This document shows, in pieces, positions 34,565 through 41,619 of a stretch of 64,000 nt of DNA. This DNA is from Olsenella sp. GTDB taxonomy: Bacteria > Actinomycetota > Coriobacteriia > Coriobacteriales > Atopobiaceae. Position 1 is the first letter of the stretch. Each line of letters opens with the position of its first letter. The position numbers and the translations under genes are program-made. Under the pieces are notes generated by a model. The model made no database searches, was not told the origin of the DNA, and worked only from the letters and a program-made list of their open reading frames with translations. Where the stretch lies: NCBI GenBank assembly GCA_022648325.1, contig JALCMG010000005.1, forward strand, positions 62,001 through 126,000, given 5' to 3'.

Positions 34565-35935
34565 TCACCAATCGATTCGGTAGCAATCAGCCCATAGCTC
34601 GCTCGTCGTAAGGGGCGCACGATCCGGCTCTCCCGTGGGCTCCTGGGGGCCCTTTCGGGCACACGGGGGCGGATGGAGACCGCACCGCCGTCGGCGAGCG
34701 TCCCGAAGTCCACCGCGAGGCGAGCCCTCACCCCCCGCCGCGTCGTAGCCCATGCCCAGGCGGCATGCCCGCACGCGCTTGTCAGAGCCGGTGCTGTCGG
34801 GATGGTAGTAGGTGAGGTCGCCGCGCCGGGTCTCGCGGACCTGGAAACCCCTCGCCCCCATCGCCCGCACGAACTGCCGCCATGTCGTCGCCTCCCGCAC
34901 GCACTCGTCTACGGCGCGCCTGATGTCGGCCTTCCAGCTCCTGCCGCCCCTGGTCTCGATGCGCCTCTCAGCGGCCTCGGCCTTGGCCCACTGCGCGCTC
35001 CACGCCTGGCGCCTCCTCTCCCGTGGGGATGGCATCGCCGCGAGGCCATGCTCCCTGCAGAGCTCCTGGCAGACTTCTGCCTCCCTCCTCACGTCGGCGT
35101 CCGTCCTGTGGATCTTCTTTCCCGTGGACGGGATGACCGAGTTCACGACTACGTGGGCGTGCATAATGTGGCCCTCGTTGTCGTCGTGGACGGAGACGAC
35201 GGCCTGGGTCCCAGGCAGGCACCTCCTCACCCACTCGAGAGCGACGTCGGCGAGCTCGTCGGCCCCCACGTGGTCCCTCGGGTCGGGGGATACCACAAAG
35301 TGGTAGTAGTCGCGCCCGTCGATCTTGCCCCAGGCCCGCCGCTCCTCGTCCATGACCCTCCACCATCCGTGCTCGCCCTCGAAGTCGAGCTCATCGGTGT
35401 GCCTGAACGCCAGGGGCCGGCCTTCGTGCCCCTTGCCGCGCTCGAGGTAGGCATCGACGTTTCTGGGGCCCTCCCAGAGGTAGTTATCGATGTTTTTGCA
35501 GCTCCCGACGTGCCCGGTCTTCCCGCCGGACTCGTCCACCTCAAGGCGTGCCCCATTCTCCGCCCTGTGGATCGCCCTTGACTCCGCATGTCCCTGTCCC
35601 ATGGTCTTGAGCATGGCCATGGCTACGCGCCTGCCAGCTCCTCCAGCGCGCGCCTTGCCGCACGCGAGGCGTCGGACACCATCGCTTTGGCCTCGCCCCT
35701 CGGTGAGGGTGCCCGCTGCGAGGCCGGAGACGGCCCCCTTGGCACGAACGGCCAGCTTGGACACCTGCCCGCGCACCCCCATGAGACCGACGCGCGTGAC
35801 GGGCAGACCCGGTGCGAGCGCGCGGTCGAGGACGTAGGCCGACACGCTCATCGAGCATCCCGAGGCGAGGGTGCGCAGGGCCTCCATGTCCTCCTCGGTG
35901 ACCCTCACCTTGAGCATCCTGTCCTTCTTCGTCAT
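34565..35935 (-). CDS. MOBP-type relaxase with fused MobC-like N-terminal domain
   Basis: 456 residues from ATG 35935, whose AAGGAGG site is clear; the open frame continues upstream to 36436 but that part is low-complexity and uncoded-looking. Residues 1-90 resemble a MobC/ribbon-helix-helix accessory protein (MLKVRVTEEDMEALRTLASG, MSVSAYVLDRAL). From about residue 106 a relaxase domain follows, with YYHFVVSPDPRDHVG and the histidine triad block HIMHAHVVVNSV. Relaxases nick DNA at oriT and pilot the strand. MobC and MobA are usually separate genes; here one frame covers both. Internal ATGs at 35620 and 35614 could start MobA alone but have no strong site. The last 60 residues are Arg/Pro-rich and may reflect a frameshift. 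Confidence 0.8.
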   Translation of the reverse strand: MTKKDRMLKVRVTEEDMEALRTLASGCSMSVSAYVLDRALAPGLPVTRVGLMGVRGQVSKLAVRAKGAVSGLAAGTLTEGRGQSDGVRRLACGKARAGGAGRRVAMAMLKTMGQGHAESRAIHRAENGARLEVDESGGKTGHVGSCKNIDNYLWEGPRNVDAYLERGKGHEGRPLAFRHTDELDFEGEHGWWRVMDEERRAWGKIDGRDYYHFVVSPDPRDHVGADELADVALEWVRRCLPGTQAVVSVHDDNEGHIMHAHVVVNSVIPSTGKKIHRTDADVRREAEVCQELCREHGLAAMPSPRERRRQAWSAQWAKAEAAERRIETRGGRSWKADIRRAVDECVREATTWRQFVRAMGARGFQVRETRRGDLTYYHPDSTGSDKRVRACRLGMGYDAAGGEGSPRGGLRDARRRRCGLHPPPCARKGPQEPTGEPDRAPLTTSELWADCYRIDW

Positions 35936-36563
35936 GCCGTCCGACCTCCTTCGGTAGCCCTCGGCGATCTTGACCTTCGGACGCGCCAGCGCCCGCCAGG
36001 GGGTGGGGCAGAGCCCCACGGACAGGTGGTGGCCTGTGCCACCCGGTGCCGTCTGGCCGGTTTGTGGCCACACGGCGCGCCTCTTGCGAAGCCCTTGGCC
36101 CTGACGCCCATGGTATGCCCTGCCCGGCCCGCAGGATGCCCAGGAATCCCGATGGGGGGTCGCGTCCCAACGGGTGCCACGCCGTTCCTGGATGTGGCAT
36201 GCGCCGCACTGCGCGGCGCATGCCCGCGGTTTCGCCCCGCTTTCGACGGAGCGAGGATAGGGGGCTCCATGGCCCCCGGCGCAGCTTTGTCGGAAGGGTG
36301 GGCGGGGCCGCGGGCATCGTGGAGGGAACCCCATGGGCGAGTGTCCCATCCGTGACGATGCCCATTGCACCATTGAGCGAGCGAGGAAGGAGGGTTGGGT
36401 ACAATGGCTATTGGCAGTACCCCGCACGCGAGGCAAGAGCCAGCGGACCAGGCGGGGTCATCTCTTACGCTCAAGCCCGCCCTCACCTACTCCGACTTGG
36501 CGCGATGCTGGGTGTGGGCACCGTCTCTATTTGGATGGAACTTAACGCCATCGAGCTGAAATG
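35936..36563. other. GC-rich intergenic region with inverted repeats, candidate oriT
   Basis: About 630 bases without a convincing gene between the relaxase and the toxin-antitoxin-like genes. It contains GTGGGGC/GCCCCAC (36003-36009, 36013-36019) and a perfect 11-bp hairpin GCATGCGCCGC/GCGGCGCATGC with a 5-base loop (36197-36207, 36213-36223). oriT sites usually lie just upstream of mobC/mobA and carry such hairpins. The nick site cannot be identified by eye. Confidence 0.4.
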
Positions 36564-36592
36564 TTGGCTGAGATACGAAAACGACATACAAT
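36564..36592 (+). promoter_or_regulatory. Promoter of the toxin-antitoxin-like operon
   Basis: -35 TTGGCT (36564-36569), 17-base spacer, -10 TACAAT (36587-36592), 39 bases before ATG 36631. A near-repeat CATACAA follows at about 36598, possibly part of an operator. Confidence 0.7.
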
Positions 36593-36630
36593 AACATCAT
36601 ACAAAAGACCTTGGATTTCAAAGGGGCGCG

Positions 36631-36897
36631 ATGCTCGAACCGGAGAAAGCGAAGACCGTGGTTCTCGGCTGCGCTATGAAGCACGGACTGACCGAGACCG
36701 AGCTGAAGAAGGCGTGGAGTCACCCGGTGGCGATGCGCTACAGGAACTTCGACACCCCCGCGTTCATCGCGGCGGCTGGCCTCGATTCGCATGGTCAGCT
36801 TATTGAGATGTTGAGCGGCGAGCAGGAGGACGGGACGGTAGTCATCTACTACGCCATGAGGATGACCTACAAGATGGCATCGGAACTGGGGCTTTAG
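36631..36897 (+). CDS. Small toxin-like protein of a putative type II toxin-antitoxin pair
   Basis: 88 residues, AAAGGGG site upstream. The N-terminal half is helical (KAKTVVLGCAMKHGLTETEL), the C-terminal half has a strand-rich core and ends in YYAMRMTYKMASELGL. The pattern FIAAAGLDSHGQLIEMLSGE then a hydrophobic strand and xAMxxT resembles small RelE/BrnT-like toxins I recall from Actinobacteria and Coriobacteria. I cannot confirm the family. It is followed after 14 bases by a ribbon-helix-helix-type gene, the usual toxin-first layout of such pairs. Probable role: element maintenance. Confidence 0.6.
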   Translation: MLEPEKAKTVVLGCAMKHGLTETELKKAWSHPVAMRYRNFDTPAFIAAAGLDSHGQLIEMLSGEQEDGTVVIYYAMRMTYKMASELGL

Positions 36898-36911
36898 GGA
36901 AGGAGGACATG

Positions 36912-37187
36912 ATGGCGGAGTACAAGATGAAAGGCGGCGTAACCCTGACGGACGCCGACTTCGAGCGCATGGCGACGGAGGCCGAGGCCGGGGTGTACCC
37001 AGGTACGCCGGGCGAGTGGATTGTGTGCCCGCAGGGCAGGCCACGAATCGCCGAGGAGGAGCTTGTGGTGGTCACCTGCAAGGTGCCGCGCTCGCAGCGC
37101 GACGCGATGGACAGGAAGGCCGAGCAGCGCGGGGAGACCCGCAGTGAGTGGATGCGAAACACGTTCGCCGCCGCGCTTGGCATGTGA
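36912..37187 (+). CDS. Ribbon-helix-helix antitoxin-like protein
   Basis: 91 residues from ATG 36912; ATG 36909 is also in frame but sits only two bases after AGGAGG, while 36912 has normal spacing. The N-terminal part (LTDADFERMATEAEAGVYPG, EWIVCPQGRPRI) looks like a toxin-binding segment. The C-terminal part VVVTCKVPRSQRDAMDRKAE plus QRGETRSEWMRNTFAAALG has the strand-helix-helix pattern of CopG/RHH DNA-binding antitoxins. It is presumably cotranscribed with and neutralises the upstream protein, and represses the shared promoter. Confidence 0.6.
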   Translation: MAEYKMKGGVTLTDADFERMATEAEAGVYPGTPGEWIVCPQGRPRIAEEELVVVTCKVPRSQRDAMDRKAEQRGETRSEWMRNTFAAALGM

Positions 37188-37269
37188 CAGTTTGGTGGAC
37201 TTGCTCACGGCCGAGCCGACGAGTAGAGCAGTACGCCACAAGCGCTCGCATGTCCTCACATTGCGGTCG

Positions 37270-37878
37270 TCATAGACTGGGTCGTCCGGCGTCATGGATG
37301 GGGGCACAGGCACGAGACCCACCTTCTGCCCAAGGGACACGAGCCTCGTGCCCGTGTCCCCCATCCATGACGCCTATCACTCTGCCTCCCGCATCCAGCG
37401 CCTCGCGCGCTGCGGCCGTGTCGATGCCGGCGGCGAGACCGATGACGACGGTGATGCCCTCGCCGACGAGGGCTCGCGCGACGCGGCGCGCCGCAAGTTC
37501 CCCGCATTCGCTCGGGTGCCTGGTTCCCACGACCGAGACGCACCGTGAGTCGAGCAGGGATATGTCCCCGCGATAGTAGAAGACGGGTAGGGGGTTCCTC
37601 TCCGCCCTCAGCCTCGTCGGGAACTGGGGGGTGCCATCGACGAGCACCGAGAATCCGCCGATGCGGGCATCAACGTAATCCCTGACCTCGGTGTGTCGCG
37701 TCTCGTCGGGCAGCAGGCCATCGACGGTCGCAATCGCCTTCGTGGGCAGGCCCCCTCCGGTCCCCAGGATCTTGGAGACATAACTCCGGGAGGTTCCCTC
37801 TTTAGCGTAGATGTACTCGTAGGCCATCATCTCGGAATAGGGAGAGACGGTCTCTGCCTCGGCAATCGTTGCGGCCAT
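37270..37878 (-). CDS. DprA/Smf-like protein, C-terminally short
   Basis: 202 residues from ATG 37878, with GGGGAGGTG upstream. After about 80 helical residues it shows part of the DprA Rossmann fold: YPTR-like FPTRLRAERNPLPVFYYRGD, the nucleotide-like loop VSVVGTRHPSECGELAARRV, and GITVVIGLAAGIDTAAAREA. The expected following region (GLDxxYPxxN) is missing: the frame runs into a long inverted repeat and ends. Full DprA is about 290 residues. DprA loads RecA onto incoming single strands; a mobile-element homologue could handle transferred ssDNA or act in defence. It may also be a decaying remnant. Confidence 0.7.
   Translation of the reverse strand: MAATIAEAETVSPYSEMMAYEYIYAKEGTSRSYVSKILGTGGGLPTKAIATVDGLLPDETRHTEVRDYVDARIGGFSVLVDGTPQFPTRLRAERNPLPVFYYRGDISLLDSRCVSVVGTRHPSECGELAARRVARALVGEGITVVIGLAAGIDTAAAREALDAGGRVIGVMDGGHGHEARVPWAEGGSRACAPIHDAGRPSL
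37291..37371. repeat. Long near-perfect inverted repeat at the 3' end of the dprA-like gene
   Basis: Arms 37291-37316 and 37345-37371 share GTCATGGATGGGGG at their outer ends and GGCACGAG at the inner ends, with one indel and one mismatch between; the loop is 28 bases. Both arms are inside the dprA-like reading frame. It may be an overlapping terminator, a recombination scar or a structural site. Confidence 0.85.
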
Positions 37879-38048
37879 TGGGCACCTCCCCGAAACGTTT
37901 CCCAGTTCGATGATTCTAGCGAAAACGCCTGGGGGCTGCAAGAACGTCTGTTCCCATCGGATGATGGTGTTTCCACCCTCATCCTTCCATAGTCCTCTCG
38001 TCTCCACGCTCCTGGATGCCCTCAGCGAGATGGGGAGGGGAAGGGGAG

Positions 38049-38072
38049 AGAGACTGTAGAAATCTAGTCTCT
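38049..38072. repeat. Inverted repeat AGAGACT/AGTCTCT
   Basis: A perfect 7-bp inverted repeat (38049-38055, 38066-38072) with a 10-base spacer, adjacent to the AT-rich stretch 38073-38090 that may hold the dprA-like promoter on the minus strand. Confidence 0.5.
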
Positions 38073-38093
38073 TAATCTCTTACATATATAGCG

Positions 38094-38165
38094 GTGCAGG
38101 ATTTGCACTGGGGGTGTGCAGGATTTGCACTCGGCTCCCACCAAAGCGCAAATCCTGCACACCCC
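38094..38165. promoter_or_regulatory. Three copies of a palindromic 15-16-mer, operator or recombinase arm sites
   Basis: GTGCAGGATTTGCAC occurs at 38094-38108 and 38116-38130, exactly 22 bases apart, and once inverted with one change at 38145-38160. Each copy is itself an inverted pair GTGCA-N5-TGCAC. Copies two and three also form an 18-bp perfect inverted repeat (38111-38128, 38148-38165). The array sits between the integrase stop and the dprA-like promoter, suiting a repressor, excisionase or integrase arm-binding role. Confidence 0.75.
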
Positions 38166-38201
38166 TCCCGGGATTTCCCATGACTTTTCAACATTCGTGG
38201 C

Positions 38202-39470
38202 CTACCTGTGGGATACGGCCCTCATCATGCCTGCCCGCTCGCTGGGATCCGACGAGGCGTACACGTCCATCGCCATCTGCGCGCTGGAGTGCCCCAGGAT
38301 TGCCTGGACGTCCTTGGCGTTCGCGCCCCTGGCGAGGGCGTAGGTGGCGAACGTGTGCCTTAGGTCGTGCAGTCCCACGCTCCTTCCCGCGAGGCCGACG
38401 AGCCCCAGGGAGCGCGACACTGACGACCACCCCTTCCCCAGGTTGTCCGGGGTCGTCCAGTGGCCCTCCAGGTCGCCCACGAGGTAGAGGCCATCCGACC
38501 AGTCGAGTCCCCTCTCATCGAGAAGGTCGCGGACGAGCCTTCTCCGTCTCCCCACTATCTCCTTCAGCTCGTCGTTCATGGGGATCTGGCGTCTGGCGGC
38601 GTCCGTCTTGGGCGCCTTCAGATAGGAGCGACCGCGTTCCGTCACACCGTTGGAGCGTCCGATGGAGCCCCGCACGTCGATGATGTTCCGGGAGGGGTCA
38701 CAGTCTCGCATCGTGAGCGCCGCGACCTCCCCGACCCTCATGCCGCAGGCGAGGGCAAGCTGAGCCGTCGTGACGGCCCTCGTCGGCCGCATCCTTGCGA
38801 GCGTGCTCACGAGCTTGTCCGCTTCGGCGACGGGGAGCGAATTGAGGCGCGGTTTGGGTCGCCCGGGTGCCCTCACGCCGTCGCAGGGGTTCCTGGTGAG
38901 CCCGTCCCTCTCGCATGCCTGGGTGAGGATCGAGCGTAGGAGGTTGTACGCCTTCCTTGTTGTGGAGAGCGAATATCTGCCTGTCTCCTGGAGCTCGTAT
39001 AGGAGCCCCTCGACCATGTCCGTGCTCACCTCGTCGATGCGCACGCCCTGCGGGAGGTAGGGAAGCAGCTGGTTGTCGAGTATCGTGAGGTATCCTCGAC
39101 GGCTCGATGCCTCCAGTGGACGTCCCGTGGGCCTGCCGAGCCGTCTGTCGCAGACGTAGCTCCTGGCGTACTCCTCAAACGTCTCGTGGAGCGCGGCCGT
39201 GGCGGCCCTGCCGCTCTGGCCCTGCTCTATCTGGGCAATCTTCGCCTCGTAACGTGCGGAGACCTCCTCGACGGCGCTCTCGACCAGCAGGGAGTCGCGC
39301 CACCTCCTGAGTTCCGCCTCCGCCCGCGTCCTTCCGCCTCTCTGCCCGACCGGCACGTCGGTCATGTGAGTGACGGTCACCCACTCGCCGCCGCCGCCGT
39401 CCCGGTACCTTACGACACACTGCCACTTGCCCCTCATTGCTCTCACGGATCCGCCCGCGTACTCCCTCAT
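38202..39470 (-). CDS. int: Tyrosine recombinase/integrase
   Basis: 422 residues, ATG 39470 with TAGGAGC upstream. N-terminal AP2-like arm-binding segment (GKWQCVVRYRDGGGGEW), then a SAM-like core-binding domain (TFEEYARSYVCDRRLG, LDNQLLPYLPQGVRIDEVS). The catalytic domain has Arg in LACGMRVGEVAALTMRDCD, HxLR in HDLRHTFATYALARG, His in ILGHSSAQMAMDVYA and the Tyr nucleophile in VYASS. It is complete and should be active. It catalyses integration into and excision from tRNA-Pro. It lies 258 bases from attR and points inward. Confidence 0.95.
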   Translation of the reverse strand: MREYAGGSVRAMRGKWQCVVRYRDGGGGEWVTVTHMTDVPVGQRGGRTRAEAELRRWRDSLLVESAVEEVSARYEAKIAQIEQGQSGRAATAALHETFEEYARSYVCDRRLGRPTGRPLEASSRRGYLTILDNQLLPYLPQGVRIDEVSTDMVEGLLYELQETGRYSLSTTRKAYNLLRSILTQACERDGLTRNPCDGVRAPGRPKPRLNSLPVAEADKLVSTLARMRPTRAVTTAQLALACGMRVGEVAALTMRDCDPSRNIIDVRGSIGRSNGVTERGRSYLKAPKTDAARRQIPMNDELKEIVGRRRRLVRDLLDERGLDWSDGLYLVGDLEGHWTTPDNLGKGWSSVSRSLGLVGLAGRSVGLHDLRHTFATYALARGANAKDVQAILGHSSAQMAMDVYASSDPSERAGMMRAVSHR

Positions 39471-39728
39471 GGCCTGCTCCTAGTTTCCAGAATGCATAGG
39501 ATTGATAGACAACCCCATTGATTGTGAATATGGTTGCATCACCGTCATGCCATGCAGCGCATCAGGAGCATGCATGAGCGGTCGTGAGTGCGGGGCGATG
39601 GGCGACGGCATGCTTAGTGAAGAGTCCATGAAGATGCACCCATAATGGCCGGTAGGGTCGCCCTGGCAACCTGGCATGACTGTTCATCTCTGACAAATAG
39701 GCTGGTAGACTATCTAATAGCAACCTGG
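39471..39728. promoter_or_regulatory. Integrase upstream region and attR arm
   Basis: 258 bases with no gene. More AT-rich near 39481-39535, where the minus-strand integrase promoter should lie. Contains repeated GCATG words (for example CAGGAGCATGCATGAGC near 39567-39583) but no clear symmetric operator. Confidence 0.4.
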
Positions 39729-39772
39729 TCGGGACCGAGAGGTCGCTGGTTCAAATCCAGTCGTCCCGACCA
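39729..39772 (+). repeat. attR core: 44-bp copy of the tRNA-Pro 3' end
   Basis: Identical to 34386-34429. It lacks the 5' half of the tRNA, so it is not a functional tRNA gene. The original chromosomal terminator follows at 39784. Confidence 0.95.
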
Positions 39773-39783
39773 TCTAAATTGCA

Positions 39784-39812
39784 GGCCAGGAGCATGTGCT
39801 CCTGGCCTTTTC
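39784..39812 (+). terminator. Original chromosomal terminator of tRNA-Pro, now beyond attR
   Basis: GGCCAGGAGCA/TGCTCCTGGCC (39784-39794, 39797-39807), about 11 bp, followed by TTTTCC. Confidence 0.85.
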
Positions 39813-40134
39813 CGTTTACGAGTGCGTCCGTTCAAACTTTAGGGTCCAGATGGGCAAGCCTTTTGATCTCGGGGGTGCCTTTGAGGGGGTTTGCTGCTGG
39901 ATGGATGCGCCAATTGGGTCCTTTCGAAGCTGCCTGTGCCAAAAAATCGCGATTGACGGCCCGTTTTCGGCGAATTGCCAAGTACGAAGCCCCTAACATT
40001 TTGTGGAGCCGCAGGTAGGGAGACGATACCTGTGAGGTGATACTAAGCGGAACCCCTGAAACGTACCGTCAATGCGATTTTTGGGCAGGGTGTCCCTGAC
40101 AGGCTTTACGGCCTACCTCCAAGCACCTGCGCGG
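39813..40134. other. Gene-free stretch with a distant inverted repeat
   Basis: No coding region. Segment 39938-39959 (GCCAAAAAATCGCGATTGAC...) is nearly the reverse complement of 40066-40086, 107 bases away; CGTTTT follows on both arms and CCTG flanks on both. It could be the remnant of a small inverted-repeat element. Confidence 0.55.
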
Positions 40135-40452
40135 TCACGCTTCCCAGATGTATTGGCGCAGGTCCACCTTGCCGTTTGGGAGAAACCCCACGCCTTCGGC
40201 CTCGAGCATCTTTCTCTGCTCGTCGGCACCACCAAAGGCAAAGCCGGGAGCCAGGCTGCCGTCGGCAAAGACGATCCTGTGGCAGGGGACCCCACCCTTC
40301 ATGCCAGGACTTGAGTGCATGGCAAACCCCACATAGCGTGCCTTTCTCGGCTCGCCCATCATGCGCGCTACCTGCCCGTACGTGGCAACACGCCCCTCGG
40401 GCACCTGCCGTACGATGTCGTATGCCCGCTGGAAGAAGTCCCCGTCTGCCAT
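40135..40452 (-). CDS. MGMT family protein (alkyltransferase-like)
   Basis: 105 residues from ATG 40452. It contains only the DNA-binding/active-site domain of O6-alkylguanine transferases: FFQRAYDIVRQVPEGRVATY, YGQVARMMGEPRKARYVGFA and VPCHRIVFADGSLAPGFAFG. The PCHR cysteine is retained, unlike alkyltransferase-like proteins that carry PWHR. It lacks the N-terminal domain of Ada/Ogt enzymes. It may bind and repair or flag alkylated guanine. The ribosome site (ACGGGG) is modest. The gene is isolated between the element flank and the HAD gene. Confidence 0.88.
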   Translation of the reverse strand: MADGDFFQRAYDIVRQVPEGRVATYGQVARMMGEPRKARYVGFAMHSSPGMKGGVPCHRIVFADGSLAPGFAFGGADEQRKMLEAEGVGFLPNGKVDLRQYIWEA

Positions 40453-40768
40453 CGCATGCCCCGTTTCACCCAACACCAGTTATCCTCAGAGCATATGCGA
40501 AAGTTAGCATGTGCGCGCTACTCGCCTTCCATTGGCAGCCTAGCGCAGTCCAAAGTCCTCTCGTGAGCTTTCCGCGTGCTGCCATCGCTTGCCCCTTGTG
40601 TTCGTGTCGCATATTGTTAGACGATTCTAACGTTGAGGTGGCACGCCATGGCATCTGGTTTTGCACAGCTGCGGTGGAGATTGGCTGACGCTCGTCCGTC
40701 TCGGTGTACAGTCGACGCGGCCGCGTGGGCGGCTACGTTACATGACACTCGTCTGCGGGAGGGACGGC

Positions 40769-41593
40769 ATGGCCTACGACTTTATAGCCTTTGACATGGA
40801 CGGAACGCTTCTTGACACCAAGAAGCACATACTTCCCTCGACGCTCGAGGCCATACGCGTGGCAACGAATGCCGGCAAGGTGGTTGCCATTGCGACGGGG
40901 CGCAGCCCGAGTCTGATGCTTCCCTACCGCGAGCAGCTTCCGGATGTGTCCTACGTCATATGCACGAGTGGCGCCCAGATTCTTGACCTGCGACAGGACT
41001 GTCTGCTTGTCGAACACAACTTTGACTCGGCCGTGATTCCGCAACTTCTTGAGACCCATCGTGGCAAGGACGTTATGCTCGAGGTCTTCTCGGGCACAGA
41101 GGCGTACTATCCCGCAGGCAGCTTCGAGCGCCTTGACCGTTATGGCCTTGGGGAGTTCCACGACACATTCGTGCGGGCGTGTCACGAAGTTGAAGATATC
41201 GAGGGGTGGATTCTTCGGCATGCGCCCAACATTGCCAAGTACATCGTTCACCCGGTGGTGGGCGAGGGCGCGCAGGACGTCTTGAAGCGCGTTCTTAATC
41301 GCAGGATTCCCGTTGAAGCTGTCTTTAGCCTGGCAGATTCCCTTGAGTTCTCGCCCAAGGGCGTGAGCAAGAGCTCCGCTCTCAAGGACCTCTGCGGGCT
41401 TCTCGGTATTCCGGTCGAGAAGTGCATTGCTGTGGGTGATTCGGGCAATGACATCGAGATGCTGCGTGTGGCGGGGCTGGGCGTCGCCATGAGAAATGCC
41501 CAGGATGAGGTGAAAAACGTCGCCGACGCCGTGGTTGCCGACAATAATCACGACGGTTGCGCCGAGGCCGTCTACAACTACCTGCTGAAATGA
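40769..41593 (+). CDS. Cof-type HAD-IIB family hydrolase
   Basis: 274 residues from ATG 40769, CGGGAGGG upstream; the frame's earlier start at 40661 is unsupported. HAD motif I FIAFDMDGTLLDTKKHI at the N-terminus, motif II in VAIATGRSPSL, motif III Lys in EFSPKGVSKSSALKDLCG, and motif IV AVGDSGNDIEMLRVAGLGVA. The IIB cap lies between. Such enzymes dephosphorylate sugar phosphates, flavin or other small phosphates; specificity is not readable. The TGA stop is the first three bases of a palindromic repeat shared with the convergent NUDIX gene. Confidence 0.93.
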   Translation: MAYDFIAFDMDGTLLDTKKHILPSTLEAIRVATNAGKVVAIATGRSPSLMLPYREQLPDVSYVICTSGAQILDLRQDCLLVEHNFDSAVIPQLLETHRGKDVMLEVFSGTEAYYPAGSFERLDRYGLGEFHDTFVRACHEVEDIEGWILRHAPNIAKYIVHPVVGEGAQDVLKRVLNRRIPVEAVFSLADSLEFSPKGVSKSSALKDLCGLLGIPVEKCIAVGDSGNDIEMLRVAGLGVAMRNAQDEVKNVADAVVADNNHDGCAEAVYNYLLK

Positions 41594-41619
41594 GACATAG
41601 GGACAGTCCCTTTGTCTCA
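41591..41619. repeat. 29-base palindromic repeat, copy 1, containing two stop codons
   Basis: TGAGACATAGGGAC, A, GTCCCTTTGTCTCA: 14-bp arms with one mismatch. Bases 41591-41593 are the TGA stop of the HAD gene and 41619-41617 the TGA stop of the NUDIX gene. A perfect-palindrome version lies at 45664-45692. Probably also a bidirectional terminator (TTT follows). Confidence 0.9.

Noticed and set aside
35936..36436. Upstream extension of the relaxase reading frame
   Set aside because: Low-complexity Pro/Arg/Gly sequence without a good start; AAGGAGG precedes ATG 35935. The region fits noncoding oriT better.
38094..38165. Short CRISPR array
   Set aside because: Only three repeats, one inverted, spacers of 7-14 bases and no cas genes; an operator array explains it.
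38114..38683. Plus-strand frames opposite the integrase
   Set aside because: Shadows of the integrase gene with Arg/Ser/Pro-biased composition.
39729..39772. Second tRNA-Pro gene
   Set aside because: Only the 3' 44 bases are present; the D arm and 5' acceptor strand are missing. It is the attR copy.
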